From JACQPU01 sp039961715 (GTDB lineage Bacteria; Bacteroidota; Ignavibacteria; UBA10030): a DNA stretch of 64,000 nt. Shown piece by piece: positions 8,806-17,770 of this stretch. The stretch spans positions 45,660 through 109,659 of the forward strand of contig JABRVW010000010.1 in NCBI GenBank assembly GCA_039961715.1. Reading direction: 5' to 3'. Made by a program: the position numbers and the translations under genes. Positions within the stretch are counted from its first letter, which is position 1. The number at the start of each line of letters is the position of its first letter. The notes under the pieces were generated by a model. The model had not been told where the DNA came from. It was given only the letters and a program-made list of their open reading frames with translations, and did not search any database.

Positions 8806-9207
8806 TCACACTCCCGGTTGTGTTGCGATCAGCAAGCGCTGAGCCCCGACGCCCTTGGCGATATCCATGACCTGAACGGCGCTCTGAAGACTGACGGTCT
8901 GATCCGCCTTAATGATCACCAGCTTCTCAGGATCCCTGCTGAGCAGGGGTGCAAGCCGTGCGCCGAGGGCATCCACGCCTACTTGTTCCGTGTTCAAATA
9001 AACCCTGCCGTCGGCAGTGACCGTGACAATGATCGGAGTCTGTGGTTGCTGTTCAGCGGTGGCGGATTTTGGAAGCTGAACCTTGATGCCTGTCTGCAGA
9101 ACAAACGAAGAGGACAGCAGAAAGAAAATGAGAAGCAGAAAAACGATATCCGTCAGCGAAGAGGAGGAGAACATCGCGAGCGGCTTATGCTGTGTCGAGA
9201 ACTTCAT
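8806..9207 (-). CDS. ExbD/TolR-family biopolymer transport protein
   Basis: Periplasmic stator partner of the ExbB/TolQ proton channel. The 133-residue product has the family length: a short cytoplasmic N-terminus, one membrane helix with the essential-type aspartate at its start (LTDIVFLLLIFFLLSSSFVL), and a periplasmic domain ending in LLIATQPGV (IKVQLPKSATAEQQ; VIIKADQTVSLQSAVQVMDI). It overlaps the ExbB gene by four bases upstream and is 7 bases from the TonB gene downstream. Sequence alone does not separate ExbD from TolR. Confidence 0.92.
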   Translation of the reverse strand: MKFSTQHKPLAMFSSSSLTDIVFLLLIFFLLSSSFVLQTGIKVQLPKSATAEQQPQTPIIVTVTADGRVYLNTEQVGVDALGARLAPLLSRDPEKLVIIKADQTVSLQSAVQVMDIAKGVGAQRLLIATQPGV

Positions 9208-9920
9208 CGATCGGACTTCCGCTGGAAGTATTCCTCCGTAGTTCCGGCAGTCTTGCGCCGGGACGGCTCCTTTTCCGGCGAGCTGTCGAGCTGTCCTGAA
9301 ACGACGAGATCGAGGAATTCCTCGGAGCCGTTCTCCATTTCGTACACAAACCTTCCGACCCTGTTGACAAAATAATTGTAGAATCCGTAAGCGATGATTC
9401 CCACCAGAAGCCCGAAGGCTGTGGTCAACAGGGCTTCCCAGATACCTCCGGCGAGATCGCCGGGATTCACCGCCCCGCCGCGTTCCTGGATCGTCCTGAA
9501 CGCTCCGATCATTCCCGTCACCGTCCCCAGAAAGCCCAACAGCGGGGCAATTCCGGCGATGGAAGCCAGAATGCCGAGCCGGTGTTCCAGCTTGAACGTC
9601 TCTTCCTTGCCCGCGTTCTCGATGGCCTCGCGAATCCGGTCATGCCCCTCGGGAAACTTTGTCAATCCTTTCCTGAGAATGTTGGCCAGGGGAGCGCTGC
9701 TGCGGGAGCAAAAATTAATTCCTTCCATGATGTTGCCGCGCTGAAGGACACTGCGCAGTTTCAACATGAACTGGCCCGCATCGATCGCCGATTTGCGGAG
9801 GACCAGAAACCGCTCGACGACGATGACAAGGGCTACGATGGAACAAAAAAGGATGGGATACATGAGTATCCCACCCTTGAGGAACAAATCAAGGAGGTTT
9901 GCCGTCTCGTTGGTGGTCAT
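9204..9920 (-). CDS. ExbB/TolQ/MotA-family proton channel
   Basis: Inner-membrane proton channel that powers the TonB-like protein. The 238-residue product has a first hydrophobic segment at residues 17-35 (MYPILFCSIVALVIVVERF), a cytoplasmic loop, and two more membrane helices in the conserved family block (LASIAGIAPLLGFLGTVTGM; GGIWEALLTTAFGLLVGIIA). The Ala/Gly/Thr-rich pore residues are present. It begins 5 bases after the SPOR gene and overlaps exbD by four bases. Confidence 0.94.
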   Translation of the reverse strand: MTTNETANLLDLFLKGGILMYPILFCSIVALVIVVERFLVLRKSAIDAGQFMLKLRSVLQRGNIMEGINFCSRSSAPLANILRKGLTKFPEGHDRIREAIENAGKEETFKLEHRLGILASIAGIAPLLGFLGTVTGMIGAFRTIQERGGAVNPGDLAGGIWEALLTTAFGLLVGIIAYGFYNYFVNRVGRFVYEMENGSEEFLDLVVSGQLDSSPEKEPSRRKTAGTTEEYFQRKSDR

Positions 9921-9925
9921 CGTCT

Positions 9926-10594
9926 TCAGTTCGCCCGGATTCTGTCAATCCAATAGTTGCGCTTGATTTCGTAGGCAAAGCTTTCCACTGCATTCTTCGC
10001 CTCCTTGAGAGAGCCATAGCGTCCGATACGCACCACATACCAGTTGCCGCCCTTTGCGGTCCTCTGCTCCATGTATGCCGGATACCCTGCAGCTTCGAGG
10101 CGCTTGACGTACTTCTGGGCAGTGTCGGCATTCTTCCAGGCGGATACCTGAATCGTGTAGTTTCCCGACATTCCAGCCAGGGCAGTTGACGTCGTTGGTG
10201 TGGTCGTACGTCCCACCGTGCCGGTCCTGATTTCCTTGCCGGTCCCGGTGACCAGGGCCGATTCATACTGCGGTTCCGTCAAAGGAGGTGTTTCAACAAA
10301 CGATACGCCGGCCGTGTCTTCCATCATCGCCGCGGTGTCCACCTCGGCATACATAGGTTCTTCCTGGATCGGCTCCTGGATCTGCGTGATGACCGGCGGC
10401 TGCTTCTTCCCCCAGAGTTTGACGATTCCGAACTTGTTCAGGGCAAAGACGCCACCCCCCAGGACAATCACAATAATCAGGATCAGCAACACTTTTGAAC
10501 CACCGCCTCCGCTGCGCCGCCGGATCGGGGTTTCAACAGGCTGCATCCCCCCTTCTTCCCCGCCCTCCTCCTCAATAAGGTTGACATTGGGCAT
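9926..10594 (-). CDS. Membrane-anchored SPOR-domain protein
   Basis: The 222-residue product has a short acidic N-terminus and a basic stretch (RRRSGGGG), followed by one membrane helix (VLLILIIVIVLGGGVFALN, about residues 35-53). A periplasmic Pro/Thr-rich linker leads to a C-terminal SPOR domain (NYTIQVSAWKNADTAQKYV; GGNWYVVRIGRYGSLKEA). SPOR domains bind denuded glycan strands of peptidoglycan, so this protein should tie the system to the cell wall. A perfect AGGAGG at 10602-10607 precedes the ATG. Its position between the barrel and ExbB genes suggests it works with the motor, perhaps as a functional substitute for Pal; that is inference. Confidence 0.88.
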   Translation of the reverse strand: MPNVNLIEEEGGEEGGMQPVETPIRRRSGGGGSKVLLILIIVIVLGGGVFALNKFGIVKLWGKKQPPVITQIQEPIQEEPMYAEVDTAAMMEDTAGVSFVETPPLTEPQYESALVTGTGKEIRTGTVGRTTTPTTSTALAGMSGNYTIQVSAWKNADTAQKYVKRLEAAGYPAYMEQRTAKGGNWYVVRIGRYGSLKEAKNAVESFAYEIKRNYWIDRIRAN

Positions 10595-10642
10595 AACGGT
10601 TCCTCCTAGATGATGACGATGACGGTTTCGGCTTCAGCGGGC

Positions 10643-12298
10643 TCACCACCGATACGAAAGGCCCAGATCGATGCGAAACGGCTCCACCGGGTAATTCTTC
10701 CATGCCTGATCGTCCCGATCGAAAATGTTCTCCGCGGCGACAAAGAGTCTCAAACCCCTGATCCCTGTATACTCCAGCCTCACGGCGCTCCAGAGACCTC
10801 CCGGCGCGGTCAGCGAACCTGTTGCCGAGGCGCGCCGCTGCGTGTACCCGTTGAGACTGACGCTCGCTTGAAAAGCAGAGGACAGAATGCGCCGATAGAA
10901 CGCGGACATCTCAAAACCCGGAATATAAGGAACGCGCGCACGCGTCAGGTCGTTCTTCGTCGAATTCGCTGTCGCAGCCACAGCAAAATAATCATTTGGC
11001 GTGATGTTTGCAACTGCATCAGCGCGCACGGTGAGAAGCGATGTTGTTCCGCCGTACTGAAACGACCCCACGCCCGAATTGGCGCCATCGCTGTACAATG
11101 GAAGGTCGGTTGTGCGGCGATAGGTCGCAGAAAGTTTAGTGGTAATCCATCCCGCCCAAAACGATTCAACGCCTCCGGACAAAGCCAGGCGGTCCACCGG
11201 ATGACGGATGACGGAAAGACCCGACAGGTAGGGTTGTCGGAACGTTTCTTCACGCAGGGTGGCGTATTCCACGGAGGGATGATAACCGAGCATCACGACG
11301 TGATTGTCCGACAACACGTACCTCATCCTTACTTCCGGATACACATAGTTCCCCTGTTGATTGTTCATTCCGGTGACTGCGAATCCGTTCAGGATCACAG
11401 ACAGGGAAAACTCCTTCCACCGGAAGGGCACTGAAAGGAGGGAAAGGCGAAAGAGCGAAAGCGAAACCGGTGTGGCAGCGGTAATGGTGGAGAGATCGGC
11501 GGCCGCTCTGAATTCCAGCGGGAATTCGAGGATCGGAATTCCGCTCCCTGCCATGATGGTTACGTGATTCTCCGTCACGGATGCAGAGCTGTCGCTCAGC
11601 GTCAGTCCGCGATATTCGAGCCTTGCAAGATAGCTTTGCGGTGCGTCAACGGCAGAGGCAATTCCGAGCTGCAGGTCCCCCACTGTCCGCTCGCGCTGGA
11701 TCGATGGCCAGCGAGAGCCGTAGAATTTGTATTTGCGGATTTCATACGACGCTTCCCCATCCAGTCTCGATTCGTGAAACACGGTGCCGGGATGATCGAG
11801 AACCAGGCTCGCTCCCGCGGCCAGAAGTCCGCGTGAAGCGTCCGTGAACCGTGCGAACCCTTTTGTGCGGGCGTATTCCAGTCTGCCGTGAACGCCGTAT
11901 GATTCTGAAGAAACACCATACGACATGCCGACGGAGGGACTGAAGAACGTTCCAAGTTTGGCCGTAAGGAAACCGTCCCGCACCTCTCCCGTGGCAAAGA
12001 GCGATCGTCTGAACCGCTCTCCCAGATCCACGGTTCCCGCGTCCCTCGTACCGGGGAGATTCTCTGAAGGGTGGCGCTTGTAGATGCCGGAATCATCCGT
12101 TGAGTTCTTTCGGACGTCCGGGGGATCGATCGTGGCGGTACCCGTGATGACGAATTCCGGAAGGTCGATCTTGGGAAGCTGGGCAGCTGGCGACTGAACA
12201 TCTGCCGGCCGGGAAGGCGGGCGGGTATTCTCGCGATCCTGAGCAGGCATTGCCCCTGCCGCCAGGCCAAGGATCGTCCATACGATGAATATTCTCAC
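10643..12298 (-). CDS. Outer-membrane beta-barrel protein, TonB-receptor-like, no plug domain seen
   Basis: The 551-residue product has a signal peptide (residues 1-19, cleavage after MPAQ) and a Pro-rich stretch. A TonB-box-like segment, DLPEFVITGTATI, lies at about residues 45-57. Alternating hydrophobic/aromatic strands fill the rest, with a receptor-like C-terminus (LFVAAENIFDRDDQAWKNYP, final YRW), the usual BAM signal with a terminal aromatic. I cannot find the roughly 130-residue plug domain that TonB-dependent receptors carry between box and barrel. The start overlaps the upstream TPR gene by four bases. It is the natural outer-membrane partner for the ExbB-ExbD-TonB genes downstream; the ligand is unknown. 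Confidence 0.78.
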   Translation of the reverse strand: MRIFIVWTILGLAAGAMPAQDRENTRPPSRPADVQSPAAQLPKIDLPEFVITGTATIDPPDVRKNSTDDSGIYKRHPSENLPGTRDAGTVDLGERFRRSLFATGEVRDGFLTAKLGTFFSPSVGMSYGVSSESYGVHGRLEYARTKGFARFTDASRGLLAAGASLVLDHPGTVFHESRLDGEASYEIRKYKFYGSRWPSIQRERTVGDLQLGIASAVDAPQSYLARLEYRGLTLSDSSASVTENHVTIMAGSGIPILEFPLEFRAAADLSTITAATPVSLSLFRLSLLSVPFRWKEFSLSVILNGFAVTGMNNQQGNYVYPEVRMRYVLSDNHVVMLGYHPSVEYATLREETFRQPYLSGLSVIRHPVDRLALSGGVESFWAGWITTKLSATYRRTTDLPLYSDGANSGVGSFQYGGTTSLLTVRADAVANITPNDYFAVAATANSTKNDLTRARVPYIPGFEMSAFYRRILSSAFQASVSLNGYTQRRASATGSLTAPGGLWSAVRLEYTGIRGLRLFVAAENIFDRDDQAWKNYPVEPFRIDLGLSYRW

Positions 12299-15200
12299 TT
12301 CTCCAATCTCCTCAATCGCCGTTGTGCCTCCGTCACGGCATCCCTTTGCCGCTCCATCCTGGAGACTGTCTGATAGGCTTCGCGCGCACGCCTGACGTCG
12401 CCTGTGGCTTCATATGCCTCTCCGAGTCCCAGCGTCGCTTTGGCAAGCCACTCCTCATGCGCCGGGAAGATATACCGCACCCGCAAGTACGCGGGGATCG
12501 CGTTGGCCCAATCACCTTCGCGTGCATATCTCCATCCCACAAGATATTGCGCTTCCGCTCCGATCGCATCCGTCCTGTTCGTGGCGACCTGCGTGGCAAG
12601 CGCCTCAGCATCGGCGTAGTTCGTTTCACGGATGTACATCCTGGCAAGGGCAAGCCTTGCCTTGTCGGCAGCATCTGAGGTTGAATAGCGGGCGATCACT
12701 TCGTTGTACCTCTGCAGGGCGTCTGCAATATCTCCCCGCTCGTCGCTGACCGAACCAAGCCGGTACGCCGCCTCGGCTTCGATCGCTGTCCCGGCACCGA
12801 GCTTCCGCGCAGCTTCATATGCTTCGGCGGCCTTCTCGTAACTCTTCAGCAAACGATAGGCCTCGCCGCTTTGAAAGGACGCCTCGGCACGAATTCTGGC
12901 GGCCGCGGTCTCCACGCCCGATGCACGGTCAAAAGCATTCGCCGCATCCAACAGCCGTCCCATCATCTCATAGGATCGGCCGATCCAGAACCAGGCATTG
13001 GCACGCAGGGGCGACGTGGCATAGCGGTCCGCAAAACCCCGGTATTCGCGGATCGCGGCTTCGTACTGCTTTTGGCTGAAGAGCAAGTCGCCTTTCTTGA
13101 GCAGGAGGCCCTGTGCGTCCGCCGATTCAGGATTGTCCCTGACAAAGGCGTCAATAACTGCGAGAGCCTGGTCCTGTTTGCCCTGAGCAAGGAGACAGTA
13201 CTGGATTCCCGAGATTGCATCGGCAACATACGGGCTTTTCGGATAGCGCTTCAGAACCTCTTGGTACGACTGTTCGGCTGAAGCGTAGTTTTGCTGATTG
13301 TAGTAGGCGTCGCCGATACTGTACAATGTCCGTGCCGCAAGCTCACTCGACGGAAACTTCTGAAGCAGAACACGGAACTCCCTGATGGCTTCGTCATAGT
13401 TCTTCCCCTGAAACCAGAGCCATCCGATGGCATACTGCGCATCATCGGCGAGTGATGAGCCGGGAATTCCCCCAATGATGGCCTGAAACTGGCGGAGAGC
13501 CTCATCCAGATTCCCCAGACGATATGAGGTCTGGCCGAGTTGGTACATCGCGTAATCCCTATCGGGCCGGTCGGGATACTGGCGGATGACGGTACGGTAG
13601 GCCGTTTCAGCCGACTTGTAATCTTTGAGGAAGTAATAACAGTCTGCAAGCCGGATGCGGGAGTCAAAGCCGAACTTTCCCGCGGGATGATCTGTCACCA
13701 GGCGGTCAAATCTCCTTGCCGCCTGATCGTATTGCCCCTGCTTGAACAGGGCGTAGCCCGCTCCGTACAATGCGTCTTCGCGCCTGGACGAAGTCGATGC
13801 CGACACAGCATCATAGTCCTTCAATGCATTCCCGTACTCCTCAAGCCGGTAGTACGACTCTCCTCTCCAGTACCTGGCTTCCGGGGCCTTCGGGTGATCA
13901 CCGTATTGTTCGAGAAACTGCGTGAACGTCTCGACGGCTCCCCGGAATTCTTCGAGCTTGAAGGCGGACCAGCCCAGCTGGTAAAGTGCATTCGACCGCG
14001 CTTCGAAAGACCCGTTCGGAACAGCCACGGCAGCGGCAAATGCCTCTTTCGCGCGCTGGAATTCGGACTTGGCGATCAAACATTCCCCCTTCATTCGATA
14101 GGAATCAGCGCGCACATCGCTTCCCGGGAACTCTCGTACCACGCGATCAAACAGCGCTTCGGCCTGGGCAACCTCATCGCGTTCATACTTGAGGAGTCCC
14201 GTCTCATAGAGCGCATTGTCCGCATAGGATCCCGCCGGATCCCGATCAAGCGCTTGCTTCCAGGTTTCAAGCGCTGCATCCGGCTTCCCCCCAAGCTTCT
14301 GGGCAACCCCGCGCCGAAACAGCGCACTGATGGCAAGGGAACCATCCTCCCTCGCTATCCGGTCAAATGTCGCCTCCGCCATGACGAAATTGCCGAGTTT
14401 CATGTACGTCCATCCGAGTGCGTAGAGAATGTCCGCCGTCAGCCGGTGACCGGGGACGGTTGCAAGGACGTGCTCATAGGCCTTGCGGGCCTCTTCGTAC
14501 TCCCCGAGATGATAGTACGATTCTGCTATGAGATACAATGCCTCTCCCAGTTCGTTTGGCCGCTTGATCTCCTGGCGTGAGGCGGAAAGTTCCTCAATGG
14601 CCTTTCGGAATTCCCGCATCCCAAAATAGCATTCGCCGGTCCGGACCATCGAGGCGGGAATAAGGTCGCTGTCGGGATATTGTGCGGGAAGCTTCCTGTA
14701 CCATTCGATCGCGTTTGCGTAGTCCTTCTTTGTCTGATATGCCCACGCGATTGCATAGAGAGCATAGTCTCTCACGCGGCTGTCGGGATGTTCAATTGCA
14801 AGCGAATAGTACTTGATTCCGTTCTCGTACTCACCGAGGCGCACAAAAGCTTCGCCGGTCCAATACGCCGCGTCGGCCGCGAGGCCACCCTCAGGAAACT
14901 CATCGAGAATTCTCTTCAAAGGAGCAATGGCGCTTTCGGGCTTGCCCAGACGGATATATGCTTCGCCCAAGCGGAGGAGCGCATCGTCCGACAGGCGGGA
15001 ATCAGGATACTCCGTCAGAAACCTCGCAAACAACCTGGCCGCCGTATCGAACTGCTGCTGCTGAAATCGGCATTCGACGCTCAGGTAGAATGCGTCAAGT
15101 CGCTTGATGCTGGAAGGATATTTGTTGAGGAATTGTTCAAACTGTTCTGCGGCGAGCTGATACAAGCCGTCGCCGTAAAGCCCGTAGGCAAACGCATAGT

Positions 15201-15309
15201 CCTGTTCCTCCGCCATCGATGCCGACCTGGCGGTATTCTGAACCTGAGCCACTGTGGAAGAAACAACGAGCAAGGAAAAGAGGAGTCCCCACCACCCGAG
15301 GATCCGCAT
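12295..15309 (-). CDS. Giant exported TPR-repeat protein (about 1000 residues)
   Basis: The 1004-residue product begins with a signal peptide (MRILGWWGLLFSLLVVSSTVAQ). The remainder is almost entirely TPR-type helical repeats of about 37 residues, more than twenty of them, with recurring YPDS/FPxSxLADDA loops as in CpoB/YbgF and BamD. It should form a long periplasmic superhelix serving as a scaffold. The frame is open to 15351, but ATG 15309 gives a clean signal peptide and has GGAG upstream. It is the first gene of the operon and overlaps the barrel gene by four bases. Very long TPR proteins beside ExbB/ExbD/TonB genes suggest a Tol-Pal-like or transport scaffold; the specific function is not established here. 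Confidence 0.85.
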   Translation of the reverse strand: MRILGWWGLLFSLLVVSSTVAQVQNTARSASMAEEQDYAFAYGLYGDGLYQLAAEQFEQFLNKYPSSIKRLDAFYLSVECRFQQQQFDTAARLFARFLTEYPDSRLSDDALLRLGEAYIRLGKPESAIAPLKRILDEFPEGGLAADAAYWTGEAFVRLGEYENGIKYYSLAIEHPDSRVRDYALYAIAWAYQTKKDYANAIEWYRKLPAQYPDSDLIPASMVRTGECYFGMREFRKAIEELSASRQEIKRPNELGEALYLIAESYYHLGEYEEARKAYEHVLATVPGHRLTADILYALGWTYMKLGNFVMAEATFDRIAREDGSLAISALFRRGVAQKLGGKPDAALETWKQALDRDPAGSYADNALYETGLLKYERDEVAQAEALFDRVVREFPGSDVRADSYRMKGECLIAKSEFQRAKEAFAAAVAVPNGSFEARSNALYQLGWSAFKLEEFRGAVETFTQFLEQYGDHPKAPEARYWRGESYYRLEEYGNALKDYDAVSASTSSRREDALYGAGYALFKQGQYDQAARRFDRLVTDHPAGKFGFDSRIRLADCYYFLKDYKSAETAYRTVIRQYPDRPDRDYAMYQLGQTSYRLGNLDEALRQFQAIIGGIPGSSLADDAQYAIGWLWFQGKNYDEAIREFRVLLQKFPSSELAARTLYSIGDAYYNQQNYASAEQSYQEVLKRYPKSPYVADAISGIQYCLLAQGKQDQALAVIDAFVRDNPESADAQGLLLKKGDLLFSQKQYEAAIREYRGFADRYATSPLRANAWFWIGRSYEMMGRLLDAANAFDRASGVETAAARIRAEASFQSGEAYRLLKSYEKAAEAYEAARKLGAGTAIEAEAAYRLGSVSDERGDIADALQRYNEVIARYSTSDAADKARLALARMYIRETNYADAEALATQVATNRTDAIGAEAQYLVGWRYAREGDWANAIPAYLRVRYIFPAHEEWLAKATLGLGEAYEATGDVRRAREAYQTVSRMERQRDAVTEAQRRLRRLEK

Positions 15310-15393
15310 CCACGTTCTCCAGCACAATTGATTTTTCAACCTGCTAGGCAATCTGCCTTCAAGTAAGGGATGAAATGAAGCTGATAAGGATAA

Positions 15394-15422
15394 AATCTAC
15401 TTCAAAACTGGATTTTTGTCAA
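15394..15422 (-). promoter_or_regulatory. Sigma70 promoter of the TPR-barrel-SPOR-ExbBD-TonB operon
   Basis: Minus-strand TTGACA (15422-15417) and TAGATT (15399-15394) are spaced 17 bases, a near-consensus match. It lies immediately after the stop codon of the downstream carB half, so this operon is independently transcribed. Confidence 0.75.
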
Positions 15423-15426
15423 GTAA

Positions 15427-17313
15427 TTAGACGGAATCCGGTGCCGGATTGTTCGTGACGGGGGGGGTCAGGTTTTGGCGGGTTACATTCCTTCCCTGGG
15501 GGGGCTTTTTGTGGTATTCCTGGAGACTTTGGACGGCAAGGCTTCCCTCTTTCAGACGTTCTATGGCTTTTACGGCTGTTGCTGCAGCGGAGAGGGTTGT
15601 TACAAAAGACACTTTCTGTTCGATTGCGGCCCACCCTATCGCGTACTCATCGTACCGGGATTCCTCACCCAGCGGCGTATTCACGACGAGTTGAATCTTC
15701 CCATCCTTAATCAAATCCACCACGTTTGGACGCCCTTCGTTAACCTTGAACACTGTTTCCGAAGGCACCCCGTTTTCATTCAGAAAACGGGCCGTCCCTT
15801 CGGTCGCAATGAGCGAGAATCCAAGTCCGACAAATTCCCGGGCAATCCCCAGTGTGATTTCGTTCTTGTCGCTGTTGTTGACGCTGATGAACACCGTTCC
15901 CTGCTCTGGCAGAGCATTCCCCGCGCTCATCTGGGCCTTTGCAATTGCTCCCCCAAAGGCCTGCGAGATGCCCATGACTTCTCCTGTGGAACGCATTTCG
16001 GGTCCGAGAAAAACCGGAACACGGGGGAACTTGGAGAACGGGAAGACAGCCTCCTTCACGGAAATGTGCTTCAACGTTCTGAAGTCAAAATCCTTCACTC
16101 CGAGTTCCTCAAGGGTCCGCCCGACCATCACCTTTGCAGCTACTTTGGCGAGGGGAATGCCGATGGCTTTGCTTACAAACGGCACGGTTCGGGAAGCACG
16201 CGGATTGACTTCCAGCACGTATACCACTCCGTCCTTCATCGCGAATTGAACGTTCAGGAGACCAACCACCTTCAGCGCCTTCGCCAGTTTGATGGTTGTA
16301 ACTTTGATTTCCTCCAGACTCTCCGGTGGGATCATGTATGGCGGAATGACACAGGAACTGTCGCCCGAATGAATGCCGGCCTCTTCAATATGCTCCATCA
16401 CGCCCCCGATCAGAACGTCGGTTCCGTCGCAAACGGCATCCACATCGAATTCAAAAGCGTCTTCGAGAAAACGATCAATCAACACGGGATGTTCCGGCGA
16501 GACATCCACCGCTTTTTTCATGTACTCCCTGACGGCATCTCCGTTGTAGCAGATCTCCATTGCCCTTCCTCCCAGCACGTATGAGGGACGCACAAGCACG
16601 GGATAGCCAATCTGCTCGGCCACCAGTACAGCATTGCTCACCGAGTAAGCCGTCCCGTATTTCGGATGGGCGATCTTCAACTTCCTGAGCAGGGCGCCAA
16701 ACCGTTCCCGGTCTTCCGCGAGATCGATCCCCTCCGGCGATGTCCCCAGAATCTTCACGCCATTCTCCTCGAGCGCCTTTGCAATCTTCAGGGGCGTTTG
16801 TCCGCCGAAGCTCACAATCACGCCGTCCGGCTGTTCGTGGTCGCAAATGTTCAGAACATCCTCGAGGGTGAGCGGCTCAAAATAGAGCTTGTCGGTCGTG
16901 TCATAATCGGTCGAAACAGTCTCAGGGTTGCAGTTGATCATGATCGACTCGATCCCCTCTTCACCAAGCGCCATGACCCCATGTACACAGCAGTAGTCAA
17001 ACTCGATGCCCTGGCCGATGCGGTTTGGCCCGCCTCCGAGAATGATCACCTTTGTGCGCCGATTGTGCACAACCGATTCGTTCTCACGGTCGTATGTCGA
17101 ATAGTGGTACGGTGTGTACGCTTCAAATTCTGCCGCACAGGTGTCAACGGTCTTGTACACCGGAAGAATCCCGTATTCTTTTCTGAGGGCCCGGACCGCC
17201 AGTTCGGTCGTTCCCCACAAGTGGGCAAGCTGGCGATCAGAAAAGCCGAGTTCCTTGGCTCGCCTCAGAACGTCGGCCGGAACCCGTTCGGGTTTTCGTT
17301 TTCTAGGGTTCAT
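15427..17313 (-). CDS. carB: Carbamoyl-phosphate synthase large subunit, C-terminal half
   Basis: The 628-residue product covers the second part of CarB. It starts inside the oligomerisation domain (ERVPADVLRRAKELGFSDRQ; VYKTVDTCAAEFEAYTPYHY). The second ATP-grasp domain, which makes carbamoyl phosphate, follows (VIILGGGPNRIGQGIEFDYC; VLVRPSYVLGGRAMEI; YVLEVNPRASRTVPFVSKA). The C-terminal MGS-like allosteric domain comes last (GTVFISVNNSDKNE; FSLIATEGTARFL). The frame is open further upstream, but ATG 17313 begins homology and overlaps the preceding small gene by 11 bases. With the N-terminal half at 17767-19239 it makes a complete CarB in two polypeptides. No carA is in the window. Confidence 0.93.
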   Translation of the reverse strand: MNPRKRKPERVPADVLRRAKELGFSDRQLAHLWGTTELAVRALRKEYGILPVYKTVDTCAAEFEAYTPYHYSTYDRENESVVHNRRTKVIILGGGPNRIGQGIEFDYCCVHGVMALGEEGIESIMINCNPETVSTDYDTTDKLYFEPLTLEDVLNICDHEQPDGVIVSFGGQTPLKIAKALEENGVKILGTSPEGIDLAEDRERFGALLRKLKIAHPKYGTAYSVSNAVLVAEQIGYPVLVRPSYVLGGRAMEICYNGDAVREYMKKAVDVSPEHPVLIDRFLEDAFEFDVDAVCDGTDVLIGGVMEHIEEAGIHSGDSSCVIPPYMIPPESLEEIKVTTIKLAKALKVVGLLNVQFAMKDGVVYVLEVNPRASRTVPFVSKAIGIPLAKVAAKVMVGRTLEELGVKDFDFRTLKHISVKEAVFPFSKFPRVPVFLGPEMRSTGEVMGISQAFGGAIAKAQMSAGNALPEQGTVFISVNNSDKNEITLGIAREFVGLGFSLIATEGTARFLNENGVPSETVFKVNEGRPNVVDLIKDGKIQLVVNTPLGEESRYDEYAIGWAAIEQKVSFVTTLSAAATAVKAIERLKEGSLAVQSLQEYHKKPPQGRNVTRQNLTPPVTNNPAPDSV

Positions 17314-17770
17314 AGCCCCGTATTCTCTTATACAGTTCGATCTGTCCTGCGGTGAGCACCTCCCGCATCCGAACATGCGCATCGAGGTGAATCTTCCGAA
17401 GATCCGCTCTAAGCCGTGCAATGCGTTGCAGGAGTGTTCCAACCACCTGGCCGTCGATGCGACCACCGGCCGCGAAAAGCGAATCAAGCTGTTCCTCGGC
17501 CTGGACGATCCTGGCGCCGACAATCCGGGCTGAGGCCTGAACTCCCTCCATCAACCCTTTGGCAGTCTCGATCTGGCCGGGCGTCAGGCCGAGTGTGTCC
17601 GCCAGGTCAAGAACATGCTTAGGTCCGGGAAATCCATTGAATTCAGCCGCGGAAGCCAGTCCCATTCCTTCGCCCCTGAGCAAGCCCATCTTGTCCGAAG
17701 GGACCATTCGCTGAGAAAGGGCAACGCTCTGCAAGACAAGAACCGACAGAATCACAGAAAAGATCATCAT
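17303..17770 (-). CDS. Small secreted LTxxQ (Spy/CpxP-like) protein inserted between the carB halves
   Basis: The 155-residue product has a signal peptide (MMIFSVILSVLVLQSVALSQ) and a mostly helical mature part with two LTxxQ-type motifs, LGLTPGQIETAKGLM and VLTAGQIELYKRI. These motifs define the Spy/CpxP group of periplasmic chaperone or metal-stress proteins; assignment rests on them alone. Its ATG overlaps the stop of the CarB N-half (ATGA at 17770-17767), and its TAG lies 11 bases inside the CarB C-half. The three genes are therefore read as one tightly coupled unit, although this product should leave the cytoplasm where CarB works. See the findings for why this is odd. Confidence 0.8.
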   Translation of the reverse strand: MMIFSVILSVLVLQSVALSQRMVPSDKMGLLRGEGMGLASAAEFNGFPGPKHVLDLADTLGLTPGQIETAKGLMEGVQASARIVGARIVQAEEQLDSLFAAGGRIDGQVVGTLLQRIARLRADLRKIHLDAHVRMREVLTAGQIELYKRIRGYEP

